The translations under genes and the position numbers were made by a program. This document shows, piece after piece, positions 47,996 to 56,919 of a DNA stretch of 64,000 nucleotides. Below the pieces are notes generated by a model, which was given only the letters and a program-made list of their open reading frames with translations, had not been told where the DNA came from and made no database searches. Position 1 is the stretch's first letter; each line of letters starts with the position of its first letter. The stretch is from Palaemon carinicauda (taxonomy: Eukaryota > Arthropoda > Malacostraca > Decapoda > Palaemonidae). Location: the NCBI RefSeq assembly GCF_036898095.1, contig NC_090759.1:18335853-18399852 (forward strand), written 5' to 3'.

Positions 47996-48464
47996 CTACC
48001 TTACGCCCTTTCAGGGGACAGTAACCATTGGTTGAGGATTCTGGGTTACACTAGGTTTTAAGAAGGACATCCATCGATCTTCTTCATCTCCTTCTCCCCC
48101 ACATCTGGGGATCCTAGCCTGTATCCAGTTTCAGCTGGACTCGCCAATGGAAATAAGGTATAATACTCATCTGATTCCTCTCACAGAGTATAAGTTATAC
48201 TCGTGATCACGAGGTTTCCCCTTGGCAAGGTCGGGGGAATCCTAAGTTTGAAGGGGTCCGAGTCGAAGGTTCCTGACCCACTTCATCCTGAAACATTTGT
48301 TTCCATGAAGTTGCAAACCTTCAGTCGTACTGAGATTCTGGGGATCTACAAAGAAAGAAGATACGGAAGATTGTTGCTTCAAAAGAGTCTAGTCTGAGGA
48401 CTATCTTCCCTAAAGATAGGGAACTCCTTGGCCACCCTGGCCTCAAGACTAAGTCTCCTATAGC

Positions 48465-48798
48465 AAAGAATGAGGGTTTGTTTTTTGTGTAGGAACAAAT
48501 GACAAACTTATAACAGAGTTTGTATTTTTCCTAACATACAAACCCGAATTCTTTACACAAATCTTCCCTCCATCACCGCCCCCCCTAGGATAGTCCTAAC
48601 TAGAATCCGATTGAAGGTAAACAGCAGCTACCGACCGGCGGTCCCCCACCACTCTCAGGTGGGTAATTACCTGTCCGGTCGTTAACAACCTTGTTAAGGT
48701 TTTTCTGCCGTATTTTCCAGCTCGCGCTAGAATATCTCCTATAGTAAAGAATTCGGGTTTGTATGTTAGGAAAAATACAAACTGTTATAAGTTTGTCA
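48465..48798 (+). repeat. ICR and right terminal repeat of G
   Basis: The ICR left half (about 48468-48512) complements the left end, and its right half (48513-48570) complements the right end. The right ITR (48605-48798) mirrors the left ITR. A 2-bp difference (AACTGT against AACTCTGT) separates the ICR prediction from the real right end. Confidence 0.93.
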
Positions 48799-49124
48799 TT
48801 TTTCTTCTCCACTCCTCCAGTTTCTCTACTACCTCTCGCCTAGTGCTACACAGTATAACATCATCAGCAAAAGGCATACACCAAGGAGACTGATCTCTAA
48901 TACCTTGTGTTACTACATCCATGACCAGATCAAATAGGTAAGGGCTCAATGCAGACCCCTGATGTAGTCCCACATTCACTGGGAAACTTTGTTAGGCCTA
49001 TACTGCTCTTAACATTTGCTTCTGCTCTCTCATACATATCTTGGGTGATTCTTATGCATTTCTCAGGGACTATGAGGTATTTTCTGGGTCATAGCCACCC
49101 TGCTCTGCCCCAGATTAAGAAATT
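48799..49124 (-). pseudogene. RTE LINE RT, N-terminal half
   Basis: Minus-strand reading: PEKCIRITQDMYERAEANVK, then VNVGLHQGSALSPYLFDLVM (motif B), SPWCMPFADDVILCSTRREV (motif C, FADD intact) and VEKLEEWRRK, where DIRS G interrupts. The continuation is at 42657. Motif A and the endonuclease lie beyond the truncated 5' boundary at about 49124. Confidence 0.9.
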
Positions 49125-49395
49125 ATTATTATTGTCACTTGCTAAGCTACATCCCTAGTTGGAAAAGCAGGATGCTATAAGCCCAGGGGCTCCAACAGGG
49201 AAAATAGCCCTGCGAGGAAAGGAAACAAGGAAAAACAAAATATTTTAAGAAGAGTAACAACATTAAAATAAGAAACTCCTATATAAACTATAAAACTTTA
49301 ACAAAACAAGAGGAAGAGAAATAAGACAGAATAGTGTGCCAGGGTGTACCCTCAAGCAAGGGAACTTGAGGGTTTCAAGCACAATATTATTAATG
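49125..49395 (-). mobile_element. LINE 3' tail, minus strand
   Basis: (ATT)n at 49119-49132, then AAGCTACATCCCTAGTTGGA and GCAGGATGCTATAAGCCCAG: the reverse complement of the segment at about 440-500. It cuts the 5' side of the RTE element. Non-coding. Confidence 0.75.
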
Positions 49396-49680
49396 TTGAA
49401 CCTTTTGCTGCCGGTCTACAGTGACTTAACTATTTTACCACTGGTAAAAGTATAGTCACGTTCGTTTTGAGGGGGTTAGTGATCTCCTTGCAAGTCTTAT
49501 AGTTTAATCATATATTAACATTTCCAGGCTTTACGAATAAAAACTGACACGCATTGTCTTGCGCCATTTGCATATCCATGGTTCATGGGATGCTCGGACG
49601 TCGTATGCCAGTGCTCCTTTTTCAGGTCTGTTCACGTTTATTCTAGCCTGTGTGCTAGCTTTTGGGAGGTCTAGCTACTT
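49396..49680. other. No gene or repeat recognised
   Basis: AT-rich sequence between the LINE tail and DIRS I. Nothing I can support on either strand. Confidence 0.4.
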
Positions 49681-50642
49681 GCAAAAGTCCTCTGCCTCAG
49701 TGTACCAGTCGAAATGGACAGTCTTCTGTGGGTAGTGTCGTGGAAGGAATATCTCTCTACTCGATGCTTCTATTCCGTTAATAGTAGAGTTCCTTGTATA
49801 CCTTCGGGAGGAAAAACCCCTTTCAGTCTCGGAAGTGAAAGGTTATCGCTTAGCCTTAAGCCTTGCCTTTAAGCTGAAAAGAGTAGATATTTCCTCCTCT
49901 TTGAAGTTTTCTTTACTCGTACAGAGTTATGATTTTGCCCCCTGTCAGAGATCAGACCACCTCCTTTGAACATGATTTGCATGTTGAGATCCCTAGAAGG
50001 ACCTCCTTACGAACCATTACGCCATGCAACTGATGAAATCTCACTTTGAAGACGGCATTCTTGCTCGCTTTAGGTTCTGCAAAGAGAGTAAATGAACTTC
50101 ATGGTCTCTCATATGACATCGCCCATTCAAGGGGATGGGGTTAAGTGACACTCGACTACGTCCTTGAGTTTATTGCATAGACTCAAAATCCGGGGGTACT
50201 TGACCTTATATTCAGACCCTTTAAGATTAAGTGTATGTTCTGTAACCAGTGACCTAGATCTATTGTTACTATGCCCAGTGAGGTGTTTGAGATATCTTAA
50301 ATGCCCTGCAGCAACACAGCCCCAAGTAACATTTCTTTTTGCTAGTTCAGGAAGGGTTAAGAGAGGGATCACTAAAAACACTATTTCAGCTTGGATTCGA
50401 ACAGTCATCGATAATGCTCTGAATCCCGACTCTCCTCTGGCTTGAACATCAAGAGCCCATGATGTCAGGGGCATCGGTTCGTCCCGGGCATTCAAGCGCA
50501 ACTTTTCCATGTTGCAGGTGTTACAAGGGGGCGTGTGGAAGCGATGAACAACCTTCACTGCTCACTATTTAGAAGACGTGACCCACGGGAGGTTTGATAC
50601 GTTTACTATTGGTCTTGGGGTGCTACTCAACAAGTGGTTTAA
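49681..50642 (+). pseudogene. DIRS I tyrosine recombinase remnant
   Basis: Pieces in several frames match J's recombinase: SVYQSKWTVFCG-like start, EVKGYRLALSLAFKLKRVDI-like middle, KRVNELHGLSYDIAHSRGWG-like first-Arg region, then LLLCPVRCLRYLKCPAATQP, TKNTISAWIRTVIDNALNPD, a HDVRGIGSS-type motif and HYLEDVTHGRFDTFTIG. Many stops. The 3' end (CAACAAGTGGTTTAA) matches the end of J's gene. Confidence 0.87.
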
Positions 50643-51129
50643 CAGTACCTTGAGCTCCTTGTTGGACAAGTAGCAAATGGGTGAGGGCATTGGTTACCCA
50701 GGTTAAGTCTGGGATGGATGAGAGTATGTTTGGCATTTTCCTTTCTTCATATTCCCCTCCCTTGTGGTACAGCACCATGGGGCCCTCTGCAAGATGGCTT
50801 CAACCCCTGCAGGTAAGAATCACTTCCCTTGTGCAGCCTAGTAGAGTCATAAATTTAATATACTCGTTCACATCCCCATTGTCTCCCATGAGGTAGGCAA
50901 TGTGAAACTTATTTAGTTAACTCCTATTTATTTAACTCTGAATAATCTAAGACGTTCGTATGCTATCTCTCACAACGAATTGAGTTGCTCATGCCGCTAT
51001 CATTCTCGCTTTTTATTGATAGGCAAGGTAGCAAGGTTTCCCTCAGCTACAGTTAAATACTGTTCTAGGTAAACCCGGATCATTGTCTATGCCAGAAATC
51101 AGACTTCTACCTTCCTAAGAGCCAGTCAT

Positions 51130-51435
51130 CCACATAGATAACGTAAGGTTTGTTAGTATGGGAACAAATGACAAATTTGGAGAGCATTTGTATTTTTCCC
51201 TAACTAATGCAAACCTGCAGTTATTTATATCAATTGGCCTGCCATCACCTGTCCCCCTAGAAGTCCTGTGTGCAATCAAAAAGTGACGTAGTTCACAGTT
51301 GTGTGAGTAGATATAGGTAGCTAGGTAACCCCCAGCCACACCCTGCCTACCCATTCAGTGGTTAGGCAGGGTTGCCACCTTGCAGCTTTGCTGAAAGATA
51401 ATCCACATAAATAACTCCAGGTTTGTTAAAAATAA
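51130..51435 (+). repeat. ICR and partial right terminal repeat of I
   Basis: The ICR (about 51135-51235) has GTAAGGTTTGTTAGTATGGG, then GACAAATTTGGAGAGCATTT. The right ITR has GTAGTTCACAGTTGTGTGAG and TTGCAGCTTTGCTGAAAGAT. It is more diverged than A/E/J. Confidence 0.75.
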
Positions 51436-52487
51436 TTGTGTAAAATTTTCATAAAGGTTCTAGAATTTCAAGTGAAATGTAGGATTTAAACCCAGGACTT
51501 TATATTCAGTATAAAGACATGATGTATTGATTCCAGAAAACTATTAATAGGTCAGCCAAGTGGAGAAAGTACAGTAAGCTTTGTTTGTATAATTGAGTTG
51601 CTTTCCATTGTGACCAATTGTAAAGGGGTACAGTATACTGTAGTAGCAAATGTGGTTGTATTTAAAGTTTTTATAATCTACCTCTCTTAACATACATCAA
51701 TAATTTTTGGGGTTAGGCCATGTCGTTCTGATGGAAGGTTCCTCTTAGTAACTTCTAGGGTATATTTGACTACAGTGATATTCCCAGAGAATTTACCTTT
51801 AGGTCTCCAGAATTCTAACTCCTGGCGCGAATATCCTTAAAGTTTCCCTTTAAGGATATCGTATAATATCAGGGGACGTATATCTTGATACGACACATGG
51901 CTTTCTTCACCCCGAATAGCGTTTTCGCTTTGAGGGGAAAAGTGGCAAAAATAGAAGGGGAGCCGTTATCAAGGTACCCTTCCTCCGTTACTACCTTGAG
52001 TATCTAGATGGCGCCATCGTCGCCGCCATGTTTATTCCTTTAAGCGTAGCGCTACTAGCTCGGTGATTTTCCTGTTCTCTCTCGTGTTTTCACTTATCTC
52101 ATTGGATTTATCATGCAATCTCCAGCCTCTTCTGCCTCTGGAAAGTTGAGTATTTGATCTTTACATTGTGTAAATTTTAGCTCTTGCCTCAGTGAAATTA
52201 GGTTAAATTAACTGGAAGAGCTGTTGCCTGAACCGGAGGCGTCATGGGCACTGTCATTCGTAACGCATGAGTTATTTAGTTAGCCAGAACAACTTTCCCG
52301 GTATAAATAGCATGAATAACTATAGCTGTTTAGTCTTCATTGCTATGAGTTAATTATATTATGCTGATTGTATTCGTAATAGTTTCGTTGATTTAGGTAA
52401 CAGAACCTTGCTTATGCTAGGCTTCCTAGCCTAGGCGTTTTAGTTTACTTTCATGCATGATATAATAGACATTCCTAGTGTTAATAC
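51436..52487. other. No gene seen; possible 5' end of another retroelement
   Basis: Mostly AT-rich. 51780-52160 has a different texture (GGCGCGAATATCCTTAAAG hairpin, a GC-rich GGCGCCATCGTCGCCGCCAT segment, a pyrimidine tract and then ATGCAATCTCCAGCC). This resembles a terminal repeat and leader of a further DIRS-like or LTR element, but no coding domain follows. Confidence 0.35.
51831..51859. repeat. Perfect 12-bp inverted repeat (hairpin)
   Basis: ATATCCTTAAAG at 51831-51842 and its exact complement CTTTAAGGATAT at 51848-51859, separated by 5 nt. Confidence 0.9.
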
Positions 52488-52590
52488 AGTGAACCCTCGT
52501 TTATCGCGGTAGATAGGTTCCAGACGCGGGCGCGATAGGTGAAAATCCGCGAAGTAGTGACATCATATTTACCTATTTATTTAACATGTA

Positions 52591-52795
52591 TTTGTTCCGT
52601 AACCGAAATACAAACCACGCTATTTACAAAGGGTTTACTTTTAGCGCAGCTGAAATGACGAGCCAATAGTTTTTAACGAGGGTTAATTACCCCCGCGCTA
52701 GTTAGCGGGGGGTGGGGAAGGGTAGCTTGCTACCCCTCCCCCCTCCACACACCGGTGACTTGCTTCACTTCACTTTTGGCTCGGCGGTGATCAGA
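52591..52795 (+). repeat. Left inverted terminal repeat of J
   Basis: Complementary to 60466-60640: TTTACAAAGGGTTTACTTTT, GACGAGCCAATAGTTTTTAA, CACACCGGTGACTTGCTTCA. The first ~35 bp differ from the right end and are instead represented in the ICR. Confidence 0.97.
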
Positions 52796-52819
52796 CGTGT
52801 CTGTTCATCGCCTTCGTGA

Positions 52820-52850
52820 CAGCCTTTAATTTTCTTCTTTTTCTTTTCAG
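52820..52850 (+). promoter_or_regulatory. Splice-acceptor-like tract before gag
   Basis: TTCTTCTTTTTCTTTTCAG ends at 52850, a pyrimidine tract of over 20 nt followed by CAG with no AG in between, about 50 nt before the gag ATG. Similar tracts precede gag in A (13845-13876) and G (42905-42937). The matching donor is not identified. Confidence 0.4.
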
Positions 52851-52900
52851 CTTGTGTGATTGGTTGGAAGTTGACCTTCAGTTATTTTCTTTTATTTAAT

Positions 52901-55900
52901 ATGCGTACATGCCCTGGAGTTGCCGGCCGTCCTTGTGGGACTTTCATGTCGGACGTGATTACGGATCCTCACACCCTCTGCCCTCAATGTCGGGGCCGAC
53001 GGTGCGACCAGGATAACATGTGCCGTGAGTGCAGGGAGTGGTCTGCCTCCCAGTGGGAGAGGTTTGGCCGTCGGCGTAAGAAGAAGTCCAAGAGAGACCG
53101 TTCTCCTCCGGGGTTAGCCTTGAAGGAGGAAGGTTCTCGGGACTCTTCTTCCGCCGCCCAAACCTCCTCCGAAGCTCCCCCTCGTCCGCCTCCTAAGGAG
53201 AGTCGTCCGAGTGGGAGCGCAGGCCCTTGTTCTGTTTCCCTACCTTCGGTGGGGGGAGAGGGCGTCGCCTCCCATAGCGAGGCGGTTCCCCCTCCTCCTC
53301 CGGGGGAGGTTATTGATAATAATACTTTATCCAGTGATGATCTGTTACAGATTTGGTCGTCCCTGGGGCTTAAGGGCTTGCCCTCCAGGGTCGCTCTTAT
53401 TGACCTTGTCTCGTTGGGGGCCGCTGTTAAACAGTCGCCGGTGGTAGCGGAGGTAGACCCTCTGTCTATTGTCGACGTCGTGGTGACAGAGGCCTCCGAC
53501 GTGGCTGGGCCTTCCGACGCAGGTGCTGTTGCTGGTGATGGTGCTCTAGGCTCTCCTCCTCCTTCCGTGCATCCTTCGAAGGGGGAAGTGAGTCCTTCGG
53601 TCTCGACTGCTGCCCAGCTTCCTTCTGAGAGAAGTGTTTTGAAGGAGACTCCCCTTCGGAGGACCGATGGTCCCGACGATCTCCCCCGAGGCCGCCTCCG
53701 CCGTAAGGCTCACCGCCCTCTACGCCACAAGGGCCTCCCTTCCCCTTACAGGGGGACTAAGAGGCGCCTTTTTGGGTCTTCGTCCTCCGGGGGGGACTCT
53801 CCTCGTCAGCCTCAACCGATGAACCTCTCTGCAGACCGCTCACCATCTCCTGCCGGATCTTCGCCTTCTGGAGAACTCGTCACCCGACGGGCAACGGTCC
53901 CTTCGGGGCTAAGGGATTCTTCCCTTACGCGAGCAGGGCCAGCGCACAAGCGCTCTCCTGCTCGCCAGCGATCTCCTGCTCGCCAGCGATCTCCTGCTCG
54001 TCGACGATCTCCTGCTCGCCAAGACTCTCCTGCTCGCCGACGCTCACCTGCTCGTCGGCTCTCTCCTGAGGTTCGCCCCCCTCGCCAGCGCTCTCCTGCT
54101 CGTCAGCTCTCTTCCGAGCGTCAGCGCTCATTTGAGGACCATCGCCCTGCGGTCTCTGACCACCCTTTAGTTCCTGCTGAACTCCCTGCTCACCATCCAC
54201 CTAGTCCTGTGGCTACGCAACATCGTGCTGCGCGTGTGTCAGAAACACATGTTCGCCAACGCGCCAGCGATCTTCCCGTTCCTGCTCGTGAACCTATCCT
54301 CTCACAGGACACGCGTCGACCTTCTGCTCGCCAGCGATCACCAGCTCGCCAGCGATCACCAGCTCGCCAGCGATCACCAGTTCGCCAGCGATCACCTTCA
54401 CATGCTGCCCGCCATCGCACGAACCTGCATGATCGCCCACTTACGCATGCTGCTCCTCATCGCAACACCCTGAACGATCGCCTTCCTGCGGATGCTGATC
54501 ACCATCGCACCCTTTCTCGCGATCATTCACCTGCGCATGCTGCTCGCCATCGCACAACCCTGCACGATCGCCCGCTTACGCATGCTGCTCCTCATCGCAA
54601 CACCCTGAACGATCGCCTTCCTGCGGATGCTGATCACCATCGCACCCTTTCTCGCGATCATTCACCTGCGCATGCTGCTCGCCATCGCACAACCCTGCAT
54701 GATCGCCCGCTTACGCATGCTGCTCCTCATCGCACAACCCTGAACGATCGCCTTCCTGCGGATGCTGATCACCATCGCACCCTTTCACGCGATCATTCAC
54801 CTGCGCATGCTGCTCGCCATCGCACAACCCTGAACGATCGCCCGCTTACGCATGCTGCTCCTCATCGCGCAACCCTGAACGACCGCCCTATTGCGCGCGA
54901 TCATTCACCTACACATGCTGCTCGCCATCGCTTACCATCACGTGGTCATTATCGCCAGCGATCTTCTTCACCTACGCGGCAGCACGATCCCTCGCCGTCG
55001 CGCCATCGCTTGCGTTCGTCGCCTCGGACACGTGTTCATTTACCTGCCCACCCTCACGCCCACTCGCCTGCGCACCCGCGCGACCGCTCGCCTGCGCGCC
55101 CGCGCGACCGCTCGCCTGTGCGCCCGCGCGATCACCCGCGCAACCATTCGCCTTTGCGCGACCGTTCACCCTCGCGCGACCATAGTTCGCGGCGAATTCC
55201 ACAGCCGGTGGTAGCAGCAGGGACGCATGCTCCTAGACGGCACTCGGGATCACCTCCATCCAAGCACAGGTTGGTATTGCAGGACGAGGACAGGTCATTA
55301 CAGCATTCTTCCCCACCTTCTTTTCAGGCAGGTACCGTCGTGTCCACTCCAAAGGATCGCCCGATCCCTTTCACCTTAGCGAGGATTTCGGACTCTGTGT
55401 CCTTTGAGCAGCAGACTTGGTTTGGTCCGCTGGCACGGGCGTTAGTGAGGGTTATGAAACCAGCACTCGCCGGCCAGGGTAACAAACCAGCGGCTGTCTC
55501 TCCTACGCTGAAGAGAAAGAGAGGAGTGGACTTCGTGGTGACTTCCCCCAGGGCGAAGTTGGTTCCCAAGAGGTCGGTCTCGAGGGTCCCCTCTCCTGCA
55601 CGAGTACTCTCTCCTTCTCCCGTGGACGAGGCCTTTCCGTCCTCAGGTGAGTCCAGTGGACCGGTAGTCTTCCCCTCGGCATCAGGGGGGGAGACTTCGC
55701 TTCAGGCAGGAGAATCGTCTCGTGAGGAAGGGGCCCCTCGAACCTCGTTGTGGGGATCCTGTATCCATCCTAGGAGGGAGCCCAAGGATTCCAAGACCAT
55801 CCCTAAATCCTCTGCAAGGATTCGACAGGAACCCACGACTACCCAGGGGAATGTCCACGTATCACCCCAGGAAGAGATTCCTGGGGCAGGAGACTTAGCT

Positions 55901-56011
55901 GCCAGCCCGCAGGGAGGAGAACAGCAAGAGTCCGAACATGCCTTCTGGCAGGTCCTAAGCCTGATAAGGCAACTTAACAGTCTTACGGATCCAGTCATCC
56001 CCCCCCCGTGA
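52901..56011 (+). CDS. DIRS J Gag, main frame
   Basis: Start chosen at ATG 52901 (MRTCPGVAGRPCGTFMSDVI) because this Met is conserved in A and H; the frame is open 15 codons further upstream. 1,036 codons. Residues 4-44 hold seven cysteines, including CPQC (27-30) and CREC (41-44) pairs, likely a zinc-binding fold. Residues 48-65 are basic. Residues about 347-400 are SPARQRSPARRR repeats like the RS domains of splicing factors. Residues about 500-677 are a 45-residue His/Arg-rich repeat in four copies, and 690-760 are RDRSPARPRD repeats. The frame ends at TGA after a nine-C run, where the related copies continue in frame to the C-terminal domain; function as nucleocapsid/packaging protein is inferred. 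Confidence 0.85.
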   Translation: MRTCPGVAGRPCGTFMSDVITDPHTLCPQCRGRRCDQDNMCRECREWSASQWERFGRRRKKKSKRDRSPPGLALKEEGSRDSSSAAQTSSEAPPRPPPKESRPSGSAGPCSVSLPSVGGEGVASHSEAVPPPPPGEVIDNNTLSSDDLLQIWSSLGLKGLPSRVALIDLVSLGAAVKQSPVVAEVDPLSIVDVVVTEASDVAGPSDAGAVAGDGALGSPPPSVHPSKGEVSPSVSTAAQLPSERSVLKETPLRRTDGPDDLPRGRLRRKAHRPLRHKGLPSPYRGTKRRLFGSSSSGGDSPRQPQPMNLSADRSPSPAGSSPSGELVTRRATVPSGLRDSSLTRAGPAHKRSPARQRSPARQRSPARRRSPARQDSPARRRSPARRLSPEVRPPRQRSPARQLSSERQRSFEDHRPAVSDHPLVPAELPAHHPPSPVATQHRAARVSETHVRQRASDLPVPAREPILSQDTRRPSARQRSPARQRSPARQRSPVRQRSPSHAARHRTNLHDRPLTHAAPHRNTLNDRLPADADHHRTLSRDHSPAHAARHRTTLHDRPLTHAAPHRNTLNDRLPADADHHRTLSRDHSPAHAARHRTTLHDRPLTHAAPHRTTLNDRLPADADHHRTLSRDHSPAHAARHRTTLNDRPLTHAAPHRATLNDRPIARDHSPTHAARHRLPSRGHYRQRSSSPTRQHDPSPSRHRLRSSPRTRVHLPAHPHAHSPAHPRDRSPARPRDRSPVRPRDHPRNHSPLRDRSPSRDHSSRRIPQPVVAAGTHAPRRHSGSPPSKHRLVLQDEDRSLQHSSPPSFQAGTVVSTPKDRPIPFTLARISDSVSFEQQTWFGPLARALVRVMKPALAGQGNKPAAVSPTLKRKRGVDFVVTSPRAKLVPKRSVSRVPSPARVLSPSPVDEAFPSSGESSGPVVFPSASGGETSLQAGESSREEGAPRTSLWGSCIHPRREPKDSKTIPKSSARIRQEPTTTQGNVHVSPQEEIPGAGDLAASPQGGEQQESEHAFWQVLSLIRQLNSLTDPVIPPP
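54397..54935 (+). repeat. 135-bp coding repeat in gag J
   Basis: GCTTACGCATGCTGCTCC-type landmarks at 54441, 54576, 54711 and 54846 give an exact 135-bp period, 45 codons. Each unit is itself three related 15-codon blocks (THAAPHRNTLNDRLP, ADADHHRTLSRDHSP, AHAARHRTTLHDRPL). Frame is preserved throughout and differences between units are few, so the expansion is recent. Confidence 0.95.
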
Positions 56012-56903
56012 AGGCAAAGACACGATTCTGGATGAAGTGTTCGACGTTCGGAAGGCCCCTAAGACCAGTGCAGCTCTGCCCTGGTCTCGGGGGCTGAAGA
56101 GTGCCAGAGCTAGGGCCAATGCTCAGCTCGCACTTCTTGCCTCCTCCAGTCGTTCCACTGCCGGGAACAAACTCATCCCTCCTCCTCGCCTTCAGCAGAG
56201 GAGGTATTTCGAGATCCTGGGTGAGCACAACCTCGCTCTTCCTCTCCATCACTCTGTGGAGGAGCTGGCGAAGGGAGTTCCCTTGGAGAAACTCTCTGCC
56301 CGGCAGGTGTCGTTCTCGGCGGCAGAGATCCTTAACCACGAGAAGGTCGCTAAGTGTGCCATGCAGGCCACTTCGTGGCTGGACTTCTGGTTAGGATCTC
56401 TGGGCATCCTATTGCGATCTGAGGACTTGTCCAAGGAGACCAATAGGAAGGCCCTAGAGACCTTCTTGCTCTCGGGCACCCGCTCCATCGAGTTTTTGGC
56501 GCACCAGGTTACCACTCTGTGGGCCAACTCGGTGTTGAAGCGTCGCGATGCTGTGTCCGAGAGATTCCATCCGAAGGTCCCCGCCGTAGATGTGTGTAGG
56601 CTCCGACATGCCTCCCTCCTGGGGGAGAGCCTGTTTGAGCCTCAAGACTTGGAGCGAACGGCTGAGAGGTGGAGGAAATCCAGCACGGACTCCCTCCTCC
56701 ACAGGGCCCTTACAACTCGGCCCTATAAGCCTCCAGCCCCGCCACAACAGCAGCAACAGCCTCGTAAGGCTCCAAAACAGGCACCGGCAGCTAAGAAAGT
56801 GGTGTCTAAGCCCCAGCCCTTTCCAGTCAAGGTCAAGAGGGGTGGTAAGTCCTCCAGGGGAGGCAAGACTTCTAGGGGTGGCGGCCGCGGCCGCAAGCCC
56901 TAG
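56004..56903 (+). CDS. DIRS J Gag, C-terminal part in shifted frame
   Basis: Directly after the C run, the next frame reads REGKDTILDEVFD and continues as the conserved Gag C-terminus to TAG at 56901-56903. It contains PWSRGLKSARARANAQL, IPPPRLQQRRYFEILGEHNL, LEKLSARQVSFSAAEILNHE, ATSWLDFWLGSLGILLRSED, GTRSIEFLAHQVTTLWANSV and ERTAERWRKSSTDSLLHRAL. It ends in a Gln/Pro stretch and a basic RGG tail (GGKSSRGGKTSRGGGRGRKP). A and E carry the same domain. The domain is probably the capsid-like part and the tail RNA-binding; both are inference. There is no good start codon of its own, so it belongs to the upstream frame. Confidence 0.82.
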   Translation, partial: PREGKDTILDEVFDVRKAPKTSAALPWSRGLKSARARANAQLALLASSSRSTAGNKLIPPPRLQQRRYFEILGEHNLALPLHHSVEELAKGVPLEKLSARQVSFSAAEILNHEKVAKCAMQATSWLDFWLGSLGILLRSEDLSKETNRKALETFLLSGTRSIEFLAHQVTTLWANSVLKRRDAVSERFHPKVPAVDVCRLRHASLLGESLFEPQDLERTAERWRKSSTDSLLHRALTTRPYKPPAPPQQQQQPRKAPKQAPAAKKVVSKPQPFPVKVKRGGKSSRGGKTSRGGGRGRKP

Positions 56904-56919
56904 GGGTGGCAGTCCCCCT

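Larger units (their letters stand above)
42658..48798 (+). mobile_element. DIRS G, RT-less, inserted in an RTE RT gene
   Basis: 6.1 kb from TTTGTTCCTACACTAAATAC to ATAAGTTTGTCA. It has a left ITR, gag pieces, a repetitive GC-rich middle, recombinase remnant, ICR and right ITR. No RT or RNase H motif is present between gag and recombinase: the gag C-terminal domain (46900-47100) is followed within about 60-100 bp by recombinase sequence. The insertion leaves no target-site duplication, as expected of recombinase-mediated integration. Confidence 0.88.
41840..49124 (-). mobile_element. RTE (BovB-like) LINE, split by DIRS G
   Basis: A minus-strand non-LTR element whose RT gene is in two pieces, 49124-48799 and 42657-41989, with DIRS G between. 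The two halves join in frame in the middle of the phrase WRRKMENRGLKISRKK, with no bases duplicated or lost. The 5' end is replaced by another LINE tail at 49125, so the element is 5'-truncated. The tail toward 41840-41990 is non-coding. Confidence 0.88.
49681..51435 (+). mobile_element. DIRS I, 3' fragment
   Basis: 5'-truncated A/J-family element. It starts inside the recombinase gene (CTCAGTGTACCAGTCGAAAT) and continues through the 3' UTR, ICR and most of the right ITR. The right end stops short of the position predicted from the ICR. Confidence 0.85.

Noticed and set aside
48949..49158. Plus-strand 69-codon frame
   Set aside because: It is the antisense of the RTE RT N-terminal half.
53925..55202. 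Minus-strand open frames opposite gag J
   Set aside because: They mirror the RSP and His repeats on the other strand; no motif and no plausible start.
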